From Ustulina deusta (taxonomy: Eukaryota; Ascomycota; Sordariomycetes; Xylariales; Xylariaceae), in the NCBI GenBank assembly GCA_023159155.1, contig JAJNNX010000030.1:310001-374000 (forward strand): DNA of 64,000 nucleotides, given 5' to 3'. The notes below the pieces were generated by a model, which did no database searches, was not told where the DNA came from, and saw only the letters and a program-made list of their open reading frames with translations. Both the position numbers and the translations under genes were made by a program. Below, piece after piece: positions 19,126 through 29,500 of this stretch (positions are counted from its first letter, which is position 1; every line of letters starts with the position of its first letter).

Positions 19126-20943
19126 GGATAGTATAGGCGACAGCTGTCCCTGCGACGGCGGCTGCGACCCCGTCATGAGTTCGAGCTGGCTTACTAGCGT
19201 GGGCGATTCCGTGCCAGGTAGCGCCGGCAACTCGAAGCTAAGACGATGGACGTTGTGAAATAGCAGGGTAAAAACTCGACCTCTATCTTGGTAGATATCC
19301 GCCTCAGTAATACCGCTCAAAATACCTTCAGGGAAAACAGGGGCGAAGTGAAAGTAGTCAACGGAACAGTGCTGCGTGCTAGGTATAACCAACGTTTACT
19401 GATATATCAGAAACTGCTCGTCTGTAAGAAGACTTGACAGCTTTTGGCCCGGAATAAGTAGCAATAGTCGCTGCCAGGTAGTAAGCTTGAGTGCGATAAT
19501 AGCTTCTTTGTCAGTTAGTAGTGATTGTTCGGACCAGCTCTGTTGTATTGTCCGGCTGCTGGACGCCAACCTATACTTCTCGATGCTCTGCACGATGACC
19601 TGGACACGTAGTTCATCGAGTCGTATAGTATCGAGCCCATGCTGAGCGAATTCCGGATCTCTTAATAAATGAATAAAGAACGCCGTCCTACATGCAGAAA
19701 CGTCGACTATATAGCGTTGAGCTGGCTCGATACCTCTGACCAGGTCGGCTAGCTTGGCTATAGTCCGTCTATAGGCTACTATATCGGCCAGCTTGTCAAG
19801 CCGGCGTACCATATTGTTGTCTTCGTCGGGCTGAGGCGAGCGTAACTCCGTGTCTTCTATGTCCAACAACATATAAGCTTCCGGCGTTACGAAATCGACT
19901 GTTCCCTCAGCATTGTAAAAGTTGCGTAGGCAACGAGTGCTCTGCAAAAATAACGACTGAATAACAAGCTGCTCTCGGAGGCTCGTACTATTGAACATCT
20001 GTTGAGCCCAGTGTTTGTACCATGTCCGAAGAATACCGCAGGACCTCGTTGACTGGCCGTCGAGCCATGCGCGTAGCTCCTGCGGAGCTGGTGCGGCATG
20101 TGTATCAAGCAGCTGGCACAACTGGTCGATGGGTGTTGGCGTGCTTTGATCGTTTGCGTCAGCGTCTGCTTCATGGCCGCCACAGGTCCTGTCGCTGGAC
20201 CTGTTGCAATCCCGGCCTCGAGCTCATCTCCGCTGTTGTCGCCCATAATAAGCGGCTCGCCCTGCAAGCTAAAACTCTGAGCCCATGAGGACAAATAAGG
20301 CTTCATGTTTTGCCGACAACGGCGAAAGTCCGCTCCGAAAAGCTGATTATAGTCTGCAGACATCCCAGTTCCCGTCTTGCCGCAGTCCTTTGGCAAGAAG
20401 CACTCATCGAGATTGTCGGCGCGAATCCCCTTCCAGAACCCTGTCTTGACATCCAGGGTACTGCGCGCCTCTACCATCCAGCCAATCTAGAGCTTGCTAA
20501 TCCGGTCCGACAACTTGAACACCTTCTCGGGGTAAAAGACAGTCTCTGCCCTTTTTCATCGAGGTGTCCAACTCGAACCACGCCGCCTGGGCATCCTTGG
20601 AGAACCTGTGCCGGGACGGGGCCGTATCGCCATCACTGCAAAGCATGTGGCCCATAACATCATCTCCTCCAATGTGGTCAAATTGGCCGCGCAACCCCCG
20701 CGGCACAAAGTCACACAGGAAGCAATATAACCTAGCCAGCATTTTGCCCTATAGAGGTTCCCTTTCCGTAACTATAGCGCAGGCAAGACAAAAGAACCAG
20801 TCGTTAACTTTATGAAGTTGTATGAAATCCATCGATAGAGCTCTTGACAAGAAAAGTCTCTTGCGAGCGAGCGGCAAGAGAGGTAGAGGTGTAGGCTTAG
20901 AATACAAGCCCGCCGCGCAACTGCTATTCTCTGCATTACCCAT
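19069..20943 (-). pseudogene. Family X, copy 2: diverged paralogue of X1, broken
   Basis: Paralogue of copy 1 through most of its length, by the shared blocks DFVPRGLRGQF, TGFWKG, FLQSTR, AYMLLDIED, LxLTTWQ and LTDEQ. The frame from Met at 20943 meets TAG 20749-20751; copy 1 has CAA (Gln) at that point, just before Lys-Met-Leu. It continues to about 20.53 kb, where a frame change is needed to reach WMVEARS..TGFWKG. A second frame change lies near 20.2 kb, at about the site of the likely intron of copy 1. The frame is then open to TAA 19396-19398 and again to 19069. The coiled-coil C-terminus of copy 1 is not found here. Function unknown. Confidence 0.55.
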
Positions 20944-21488
20944 TTTGGCAGTTTGTGCTTATTGCTCTCGTGATTCATGTTGCAGTTAATCAAGTTTGCT
21001 TAGTCGGCCTTATAGATGCTCGAGTGCCTGCAAGCTCTGCCAGAAGGCCGCTGTTCCACGCGATGTCCACGAAGGGCGGATTCCGCCTAGTACCTAAGTA
21101 ACAGCTAGGTAGGGTTGGGAAGCAGACGAGCCACTAGCTATCCGATCTGGCCTTTGCCCGGTCCGTCGCGACATAAAATCATTACCTTTGCTTTTGCATC
21201 AGAGATAACCAGATGCGGCGCTAATACACCATACTAAAACCTGGTCTCGAAGATGGTGTGCGGACTGCTTTCTCCAATCGGGACTTTTTGCGAATCGCAT
21301 TTTCTGCCTGGCCACTCAGCAGCAGGCCAAGTTTGCCTGCTTCAACCAACCCTCTGGTGACTTTACTGCATCGATCTTGGCTACACGGGCTACTAAAGCC
21401 CAGGCGACCACCCCTTTTTCAGACCTGTTTCGCGCCTCTCTTAATTGCTCTTAGCATTGAGGATCAGCTATACCACCCCAAAGGTATA
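20944..21488. other. Divergent promoter region of X2 and MADS-like gene 2
   Basis: About 545 bases between the presumed starts of two divergent island genes. TACCTAAGTAACAGCTAGGTAGG-like words occur near 21091-21113. It would hold the control region if either gene was ever expressed. An in-frame extension of MADS-like gene 2 upstream to 21258 exists but looks non-coding. Confidence 0.4.
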
Positions 21489-21821
21489 ATGATGCCGCAA
21501 CTAAATACGCCGCTTTCCGCGAGAGTCATGTCCCGCGATATATTACGGGATGAAAAAGCAAAAAAACAGCTCAGGCTAGCCCAGCACAATCTCTATCAAC
21601 GCAAGAACACTCTTCTCAAAAAGGTCGACGAGCTGCATACCCTAGCAAATACTATTGCTAGAACGCAGGTGCAGCTTTCTATTCATTTGTTCGGTAGATA
21701 TTACCTCTACAACTCCGAGGATAGCCGAGGCGGGGCAGCAAATCCCATGCCCCGTAGTGTCTACGCCTTCAGCCTCGACCCAAGACCCGAAGGCCGCCCC
21801 TGTGCCCGGTCCAGAAAGTAA
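21489..21821 (+). CDS. MADS-like gene 2, small protein or remnant
   Basis: A 110-codon frame starting with two Met codons. The first 75 residues look like a divergent MADS (SRF-type) domain: SRDILRDEKAKKQLRLAQ, then QRKNTLLKKVDELHTLAN (the basic helix), QVQLSIHLFGRYYLYNSED (beta strands). It matches MADS-like gene 1 in the pattern RK..KK.xELH...V.L.I....RYY.Y.SE. After residue 80 the frame has no recognisable content and ends at TAA 21819-21821. Another frame is open to 22005, so an intron or frameshift may change the true C-terminus. It faces X2 divergently. If it is a real MADS protein it would bind DNA and dimerise; this is inference. Confidence 0.4.
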   Translation: MMPQLNTPLSARVMSRDILRDEKAKKQLRLAQHNLYQRKNTLLKKVDELHTLANTIARTQVQLSIHLFGRYYLYNSEDSRGGAANPMPRSVYAFSLDPRPEGRPCARSRK

Positions 21822-22431
21822 TAGCGATCCTGTACGCAAGCAGCTAATCGTTGAGATTGGTACATCCAGAAGCTGTGCCGGAGAGGGATCCTTTGGTGCA
21901 GTAAACGATCGGATGGGTCGCGTGCATAAGCCATCCACCAAGCGTCGTCGGGGCTCGTGGGGGCCTCGGAGCGTTCGCTTTCGGGTATGTCGTCGATTTG
22001 CATGACCGCTCACCCAATAAGCCAGGTTAAGGTACTAGTATTGCGTTACATTACCTCACCCTTTTCTTTTGCTACTGAATACCACTCCTAAGCACAATGG
22101 GGGTAGATGAGCAGACAGGCCCGAGTATGCGAAAGAACAGAACTCCTTGTCGCCGGGAAGATGTGACCGCGGTGCCGCTTCGCTATCGCGTCACGAAGCG
22201 ACCGTTTGGCGGTTAGTAATGGATGGAGTAGGGTGAAGTGTTCTGGAAGTTGTCCTGTTAGCAGTGGTGCAATGCCCTAGATAATGTTCTGTTTATTGCA
22301 CCTAGAAGCACTTCATCCGTATAATGTTCCGTGTTTGTTGAATTATTAACACGTTGCGCCCGATATCCCGGCAACGCTCTCTTGCTTTCCGTAGCCTATT
22401 GCTATCAGATAATACTGATAATATTTTCAAC
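21822..22431. other. Spacer before the recombinase gene
   Basis: About 600 bases upstream of the DUF3435 gene. A frame open to 22005 may belong to MADS-like gene 2. Otherwise no gene. If the recombinase is an element captain, the element's terminal repeat should lie here; none is obvious by eye. Confidence 0.4.
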
Positions 22432-25277
22432 ATGGCAGCATCAAGATCCCGGGATTCTCATCAACGTAGCTCTCGGCGGGGACGATGCCGAGTACGTTCG
22501 AATGCCGCGCGGCAGTCGCCCTCACATAAGTCGCACCCTCGAACCCCCTCCCAGAATCATGACAATGTGCCACGATGGGACAGGCCGGGGTTCTTGCGCG
22601 AGGGCTATCTCGGTGAGAACGGTGTAGGCGCTACAGAGGGTCAGTCTAAAGACGACCCGGTTCTCCCGCTGTCTAGTGATGATTGGATGCATCCCCTCCA
22701 GTTTACAGGCACATACCCTGGCATAGAGCCCAACGGCATCAATAATGCCGATTATGATTACACGAATGTATCGAGCGTTGCTTTAGACCTAGAGAACCAA
22801 AGCTTTGATCAACTGTCAGATGGCAGTATCAGTGATGGGGAGTTAGTCATCGATAAGAGTGCTGTCCGGAACGCATTATCCGATGGCATGGCCCTAGTGC
22901 CCGATGAGGACGCTCTCAAGGACGGCGAGGTGCTCTACGACGGGAATGTACGGCCTGCTAAAGAGTGGAAACGGATGGTTAATGATCTGGACGAGGAGGC
23001 GTTTGTACGAAAAGTATACGCGGACAGCACCGAAGACTCGCTGCGCACAGTCGAGAAGCACTGGCATACGTATATATACTTCCTTATAAAGATACCCTCC
23101 CGATTATCTACCTGCTTACTCACGAGCAAAGGTTCTGCACAAAAATTCTGGGCGAGAAGTCCTTGGCGTCGTCCTATCGGGATATCTCGTTTAGGGTGGT
23201 CTACTGTTTTCTCGACTGGCTCCTCTGCCAGAAGAAGAGCGAGGACGGCAGACCTAGGCCGGGCATCAGAAAAAGGAGTAACCTCCTTACGATATGGCGC
23301 GCTTTCCGGCTTGTATTTGAGCGCGCAACCCGGCAGAAGATCGACGCATTTATCGAACCTCAAAAAATGCGGAACGTAAGTATTGCCTGTAGGGGCCGTC
23401 TTAGTAGTGAACACCCCTGGACGTAACCAGCAATCTAATAAATTTTAGGCTATTGCGAACCTCGTCCGGGTCCACGGCTTGTCACATGAGAGCAGAGATA
23501 ATCGATCGATGACGTTGGAGGACCTTAAGCTTCAGCTCGACACGACCATCCGCACGACCGAAAAGTCATTCAAGCTTGGAGAGCAGCGGATCCTTGCTGT
23601 GCTTTTCCTCCTCCTCCTTGCCCCGGCCGGCTCGCGGCCCAGGTCGATCTTGCAGGTGCGATATGGGGACATTGAGGTCGCGTTGAGGAGAGATCCGATC
23701 GACCCGGTCCACGGGCCGATACGACTTCTGCTCCGATTCACGCTTCAGTTCACGAAGCAGTATCTCGGCCCGAAAGCGGCCAAGACATTCCACATCCCCG
23801 AGATGATTTGCGAGCCGACCTTTCTTTTGAACCCTCACGTCTTTCTCCTTGGTATCCTCTTCAAAAACCGTGCGTTCAGAGCTGAAGGGTTGAACGACAA
23901 CCCGCACATGCTCGCAGAGATAGGCATCCACGAGGGCGAGCCCGAACTGCTGCTGCCGCTCAAAGACGAGCTGCTGAATGTGCCGATCTTCCGCCGGCCG
24001 ACCCAGAACAGCTACGCCCTCACGATGAGTAAAGAGCCCCTCAGCTACGGCGCGATGGCGTCATGGATCTGGAGGGTCGGGGAGCTGGTCGGCTTCGAGC
24101 GCAACACTATATCATATAGCCTCCGGTACGCGGCGGGTAATAGTTTGGACCAGAGTGGTACGTGTGTCCATTTTTGTCATTCTATCCTTGCGCATCCGTA
24201 CTAAATATGCGTCCAGTGAATGTGAGCGAGGCCCTCCGCAATCTGATCCTCGACCACGCGCCCAACTCGGACACATTCCAGAAGCACTACCTGAGCCGCA
24301 ACGTATGCGTCGATCTCTGGGCTATCCACATGGGCCGCGAGCCTCAACACAGGCTCGTCCAGGAATCTACCAGCCACGGATCCTCCAGAAGTAGCCGGCG
24401 CCCGGTTTACCTTACTCCAGAACAGTCCGAGTCTATTAACGGACACCCGAGGGTTGAGCGTCTGCGGCAAAGCCTGACCAAGATCCCTCGGCGGTCGCCT
24501 CAGCATAGCAAGGTCCGTCTCGAGCTCCAGGCTGCGAAGAGGCGCGTTCGCAATCACATACGCGAGAACGTTCGCAGAACCTGGACGCAGAGCCAGGCCG
24601 TAGAGGACATCGAGCGCCAGATCCAAGGACTGGACTTTGCGCGGCCCCTGGCAAACGCTCGGCCGTCGCGTCCCATGAGCGTATGCCAAGAGCGGCTTTT
24701 CGAGGCGCTCACGGCGCCCCTCATCTGTGATCTTGCAACGCAGCGCCAGCGAAGGACCGAGGCAATCAAGGCCATCGTCGCCTACTGTGCTGTCGAAGAG
24801 CCCGTCATAACTAAGGTAACAGAAGCGAGACAACCGGCCGTTCCGGTAGAACTGCTAGAAGAAGAAGTAAAGGAACAGATGCGACAGTCCGTCATCATGA
24901 GTGCCGATGGGGAGAGGCCCCTCCGATGTTTTATCTGTGCGGGCAAGGCCTTGTTTCTGCCGCCCGACGATGCCAACATCACGACCCTGTGCCGGACCTA
25001 CTACGGCTGCAGCGAGGTGACGAGGCACTTCAGAAGCCAGCACCTGTCGAGACTCGGGGAAGATGACAGGACTCAATGTCCCATCTGCCCCGGGGTTATT
25101 CTGATACACAAAAAACACCTAAAACGGCACGCCGACAACTGGCTACCGCGACGAGCATGTGTTGCTGGGTTGAGGTCGTCGATCGGTGGCGGAGCAGCGG
25201 GTAAGGCGGCTATGCCGCCGTTGCAGAGCTCGTTGTCCAAGGTTGATATCTCTTGCACTAGATGTTGCGTTGGGTGA
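22432..25277 (+). pseudogene. DUF3435 tyrosine recombinase (Starship captain-related), one frameshift
   Basis: Belongs to the DUF3435 (PF11917) tyrosine recombinases; captains of Starship transposons are members. Start ATG 22432. Exon 1 to 23375, intron 23376-23448 (GTAAGT..TTTTAG), exon 2 to 24157, intron 24158-24216 (GTACGT, TACTAA branch, CCAG), exon 3 to 25277. Family blocks: SMTLEDLKLQLDTTIRTTEK, the first catalytic-Arg region SRPRSILQVRYGDI, FxxEFTK-like RFTLQFTKQYLG, ISYSLRYAAGNSLD, LILDHA (His) and QKHYLSR (Tyr). Catalytic residues R..R/H..Y appear present. The C-terminus has two C2H2-like fingers (CFICAG...HFRSQH and CPICPGV...HLKRH), as in 'FluG-type' family members. A shift of frame is needed at about 23070-23095, inside the N-terminal region; it is probably inactivating. 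There are no stop mutations, unlike the neighbours. Confidence 0.8.
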
Positions 25278-25963
25278 AACTGGAAATAGTCCTTGCACAG
25301 GTTAATATCGCAGATCCTGTATTCGTAACGCGGGCTCGGGGTGTCTCGGCAAAATCGGCAATAGTATATTGTCTGCGCGTGGGCTCGAGGCCGGTTTACT
25401 CGAGAGCCCACCCGATCGGTGGCCGGACCGGGACTAGAACTGTGACTGGGACTGGGACCGAAATTGTGATACGGGTAGAGGGACCAAGCAACAGGCACGC
25501 AGCATGGGCAAACAACGGCCAAACAGTCGCAGCAGCAGCAGGCGCTCGAGGTATCCGGAACCTCTATGCATATAAAACAGCACTCGTTATCATCCCGGAT
25601 CCAGGTATCTCTGCTGATACGTATTTCTCCTCCTCCTCCTCCTCCCGAGAGGCTCGGCTCGATTGTAGTCCGCGTTAGTGTTGTAGTCTTTAAGCGTCTA
25701 AAAGAAGAAGAAGAAGGAATATAATCATTGTCGTCGTCGTTGTCGTCGTTGTCGTTGCTGTTGTCGCTGTTGTCGCTGTTATCGCTATTGTCGCTGTTAT
25801 CGCTATTATCGCTATTGTTGCTATTGTTACTATCGTCGTTGTCGTTGTTATCGTTATAATCCTCGTCGTTATTATAGACCAGTTCTTTTTCGTTGTCTTT
25901 GTTTGACTGTCGGTCGGGAGGGGCTGTTGCGTGGCCTCCCCCTCCTCCGTTGCGATAGCGCAT
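25073..25963 (-). CDS. Cysteine-rich ZZ-like zinc-finger frame, antisense to recombinase end
   Basis: An intronless 296-codon frame starting with ATG at 25963. The N-terminal part is an Asn/Asp/Ser repeat coded by a GTT/GTC-type microsatellite (about residues 27-80). A cysteine-rich segment follows (CCFIC...CCCCDCLAVVCPCC), then a ZZ-like block YYCRFCRDTPSPRYEYRICD with C-x2-C spacing and later His. The last 68 codons lie opposite the 3' end of the DUF3435 gene. The Cys/His pattern argues for a real zinc-binding protein, but the antisense overlap and low-complexity start leave doubt. ZZ domains usually bind peptides or histone tails; nothing here shows a partner. Confidence 0.4.
   Translation of the reverse strand: MRYRNGGGGGHATAPPDRQSNKDNEKELVYNNDEDYNDNNDNDDSNNSNNSDNSDNSDNSDNSDNSDNSNDNDDNDDDNDYIPSSSSFRRLKTTTLTRTTIEPSLSGGGGGGEIRISRDTWIRDDNECCFICIEVPDTSSACCCCDCLAVVCPCCVPVAWSLYPYHNFGPSPSHSSSPGPATDRVGSRVNRPRAHAQTIYYCRFCRDTPSPRYEYRICDINLCKDYFQFHPTQHLVQEISTLDNELCNGGIAALPAAPPPIDDLNPATHARRGSQLSACRFRCFLCIRITPGQMGH
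25725..25885. repeat. Trinucleotide-type microsatellite (GTT/GTC/GCT)
   Basis: About 160 bases of imperfect repeats of TCGTTG and TTGTCGCT/TTATCGCT units. Read on the minus strand they code for the Asn/Ser/Asp run of the ZZ-like frame. Direct reading. Confidence 0.8.
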
Positions 25964-26537
25964 TATCTTAGGCCGGGCGGAGGTCTTGTTGTAGCCTCTT
26001 CTGCAGGTCTCTGCTTAAAAACAACGGGTTCCAAACCCGGAACATAGCGCAGTATATATGTATAGGCAGATAGGTAATTATGTACTGCTTTGAGGCCAGG
26101 CATAGCGTACAGGATTTATTTAGGCACTGTTTAGGCCAGAATAGCCTTATAAAAAACACCTATTTTCCCGGACCACTGTCTCGAGGCCAAGAAAACAAGA
26201 ATTACGCTCCCCTCTTCCGTTACGTCCACTAACCACCTTGCCTAAAACCTATGTTTAAAACACTGTGTACAGCTGGCGGACAGTACCTGTGATGCAGGGG
26301 CCGAGGGACTTGCAGTGACTTGGTGCCAGGGTCCGTGCCAACCCTACAGAGACCTGCAGAGGCCCGGGTAAAGGTCGGGTGCCAAGGGAAGTTGCCCATT
26401 TATGGGATAAGCTGTGCAAGGACAAAAGCATGCAGGTGCAGCTGTGAGGCTCCCGAAACAACTCCTAGAACATGACTCTAGAGCTGAGATCCTTCCAAAA
26501 ATGGCAAATCAAGCCTCCAGCAGTTGAGCTCATCAAC
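25964..26537. other. Right border of the island and helicase promoter
   Basis: About 570 bases. No gene. The right junction of the island with host DNA probably lies here. An alternative upstream in-frame ATG for the helicase is at 26472. The segment at 26010-26030 holds a small GGGTT/AACCC hairpin that I do not take for a tRNA. Confidence 0.4.
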
Positions 26538-29500
26538 ATGGTCAAAAAGGGGAAGGAAAAGGCGAAGGAGAAGGCTACGCCTCCGCCGCCGCAGGCCTCA
26601 ACAAGCTCCTCCAAAAAACCTGCCAAACCAAGTAGCAAACCCCCTCAGGAAGATGACTTCATCGTCTTCACCAACTCAACCAAAGACGTCAAGCCGAAGA
26701 AGGGCGGCCAGGGCTCGTCGAAGGGGAAAGCAATCGATGAGGAGCAGATAGCGACAGGTCCACCGAAGCCAACCGTGAAGCAAATCATCGGAGGTTCCAG
26801 TTGGACCGGGAAGCTACCCGTCAACCTCCTTTCAGAGCACTGTCAAAGACAGAAATGGGACAAGCCAGATTACCAGCCTGTAAGCGGTGTCGCTGTGATG
26901 ACCATCTGTACTTGGTTAATGTGACATCTTTTTCTAGATTAAAGGCTCGCAAGGTTACTCCTACTTTGTTCAGCTCAGCGCCAAAACCCCCAAGACTCGG
27001 GAAGCGATCAAGGTCCCGCCATTCAAAATACATCCAGATTACAAGCATTTGGTTACAAGGGAGACGGCGTTAGAAGCTAGACATGCTGCCGCCACATATG
27101 CATTGTTCCGTGTTTGTAGTATGAAGAACATCCATACCACACTACCACCGGATTATCGGTCACTATGGAAGCAGTTTGAGGCCATCAAAACAGAAGACGT
27201 CAAGAACAAAAATGGATGGATGTATGATGCTGATCCATTCGCGACTTTGAAGCAGCGCGAAGACGAGAAAGCTGCTGCCGAAAAGAAGAGGAAAGAGAAG
27301 GAAGCTATTGAGGCGAAAGCGAAGAATATGCCCGGTGCCGCCGGCCTAGTTCTGCGGAGCAATGCAACATCTGCATCGGGTTCCGGCGGCGGTTCGAATC
27401 CCATGAAAGGGTGGACCATCGTCCCCAAGATCGAAATGGGCCGAAAGACACGGTCTCAACTTGAGGATCTCGTCCGGAGAGAAGTCATTTGGAATCCACA
27501 TGGGATTCAGATGCCGTCATCTCAGAAGGAAGCTGTAGTGAGGGAGCTTACTGGTTCTGGTTTTCGTCCATTCCACGTGGAAGAAGCTGTATATGAATGC
27601 AAGGACCGCGAGGAGACCCTCGAGTGGCTGTTGGTCCATGTTCCTGAAGATGATCTACCTAGATGGGCGCTACCTGAGAGCTACGCGGCTGGTATCTCGG
27701 TCGCCGCAATTTCAGACTTGAAACGAGATGCTGCAATCAACCGTTTATCGCAGTCTGGATATTCCGCAGAACTCTGCAAGAAGATATACGAGCAATATAA
27801 TCAGGACGAAGGGCGAGCAGCTGAGGCATTACAAGATTCCCTAATATCTAGTGGTAGTGATTCCACACTGCCTACGGCAACTTCTGAGGAACCTCTCATT
27901 TTTGGTACTCCTGAAGAATGCTGGATTGATGAGATGGAAAGCTTGAGCTCAGTTTTTGGGGACCACTTCAAGCGAATATCTGATGAAGTTTGCCAAGTCG
28001 CGATCGAGTCCGTCAGAAACGGGCCCAAGAAAGATATTGAGACGTTTGCTCAGTTTCGCAGATCTTCTCGATACCCATCCGAGGTTATTGTGTCCTTAGT
28101 CGCAGATCTTCCTTCTTACATAAAGCTTAGCGTGCTCAAGAAAACCCTGAGTTATCTCGCTGAATCCTTGAGCGAAGAGCCCATGAAGATTTACTTCGCT
28201 ATCGATTGGATACAACAGAACATCAATGAAATTATTGAGAGGCCTGGCAAGCTTCGAGATATATCTGGCGTGGCGTCTGCGGCCGTAGAAGTGCGAAATA
28301 CCCACTCAGTAAAACGACGCCAATTCCGACATCCTAAACCTCTCCCAAAAGACATCGATGCGCGAAGCAAGGAAAAATGGCAGATACTGCAAGAGACCTC
28401 AGCGATGAAGGAGATGCTTCGTCAACGCCAGAAGTTGCCTGCTTGGCAAGTCAGAGACCAAGTGGTCAAGACCGTCCTGCAATCGCAAGTTACAATTATT
28501 GCTGGAGAGACAGGCTCCGGAAAGTCTACTCAGTCAGTTCAGTTTATACTTGACGACCTGTACAGCAAAGGACTTGGGAATTCGACCAATATTGTATGCA
28601 CTCAGCCGCGTCGTATCTCTGCCCTTGGCCTTGCAGACAGGGTCGCTGAGGAACGGTGCTCAGTAGTCGGCAATGAAGTTGGTTACACGATTCGTGGGGA
28701 GAACAAGACAAGCTCGCAAACTAAAATCACATTCGTGACTACCGGTGTGTTATTGAGGCGGCTGCAGACTTCGGGTGGGCAAACCCAAGACGTTGAAGCT
28801 TCTTTGGCCGATGTCAGTCACATCGTGATCGACGAAGTTCACGAGCGCAGTCTAGATACAGACTTCCTTTTGAGCATCATTCGAGATGTGTTAAAACGCA
28901 GGAAAGATCTAAAGCTGGTGCTAATGAGCGCTACACTTGATGCTGCAGCTTTCAAAAGTTATTTCACTTCTGAAGGACTCCAGGTCGGACTTGTTGAGAT
29001 TGCCGGCAGAACATTCCCTGTAGAAGATTACTACCTCGATGACATCATTCGGATGACGAACTTCACATTTGAAAGATACCAGGGTCGCGATGATCATGAC
29101 GAAGGACTCCTCGATAAAGACTCCCAAAATGGTGAAGACCCAATCAAGAAGGTCATTCAGAAACTAGGCTCTCGTATCAACTACTCATTACTGGCCGAGA
29201 CAACAAAAGCCATTGACGAAGAATTACAATACAGCAATAAGAAGGGCGGTATTCTCATCTTCTTACCCGGAGTTGGCGAGATCAAGCGAACTGTTGACCA
29301 GTTGAAGTCCGTTTCATCGCTCCACGTCTTACCCCTTCACGCATCTCTAGATACGCGAGAACAGCGAAGAGTATTCAAAGCCCCGCCAGCTGGGAAGCGA
29401 AAAGTAGTAGTTGCGACTAACGTTGCTGAGACGTCTATCACAATTGACGACATTGTCGCTGTAATCGATACCGGAAAAGTCAAAGAAACCAGTTTCGATC

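Noticed and set aside
24201..24833. 210-codon frame opposite the recombinase
   Set aside because: Antisense shadow of the DUF3435 exon 3, which has clear family motifs; no zinc-finger or other signature in the shadow.
26010..26045. tRNA-like arm (GGGTTCC..AACCC)
   Set aside because: Only one arm with a four-base stem; no acceptor, D-arm or anticodon arm can be placed around it.
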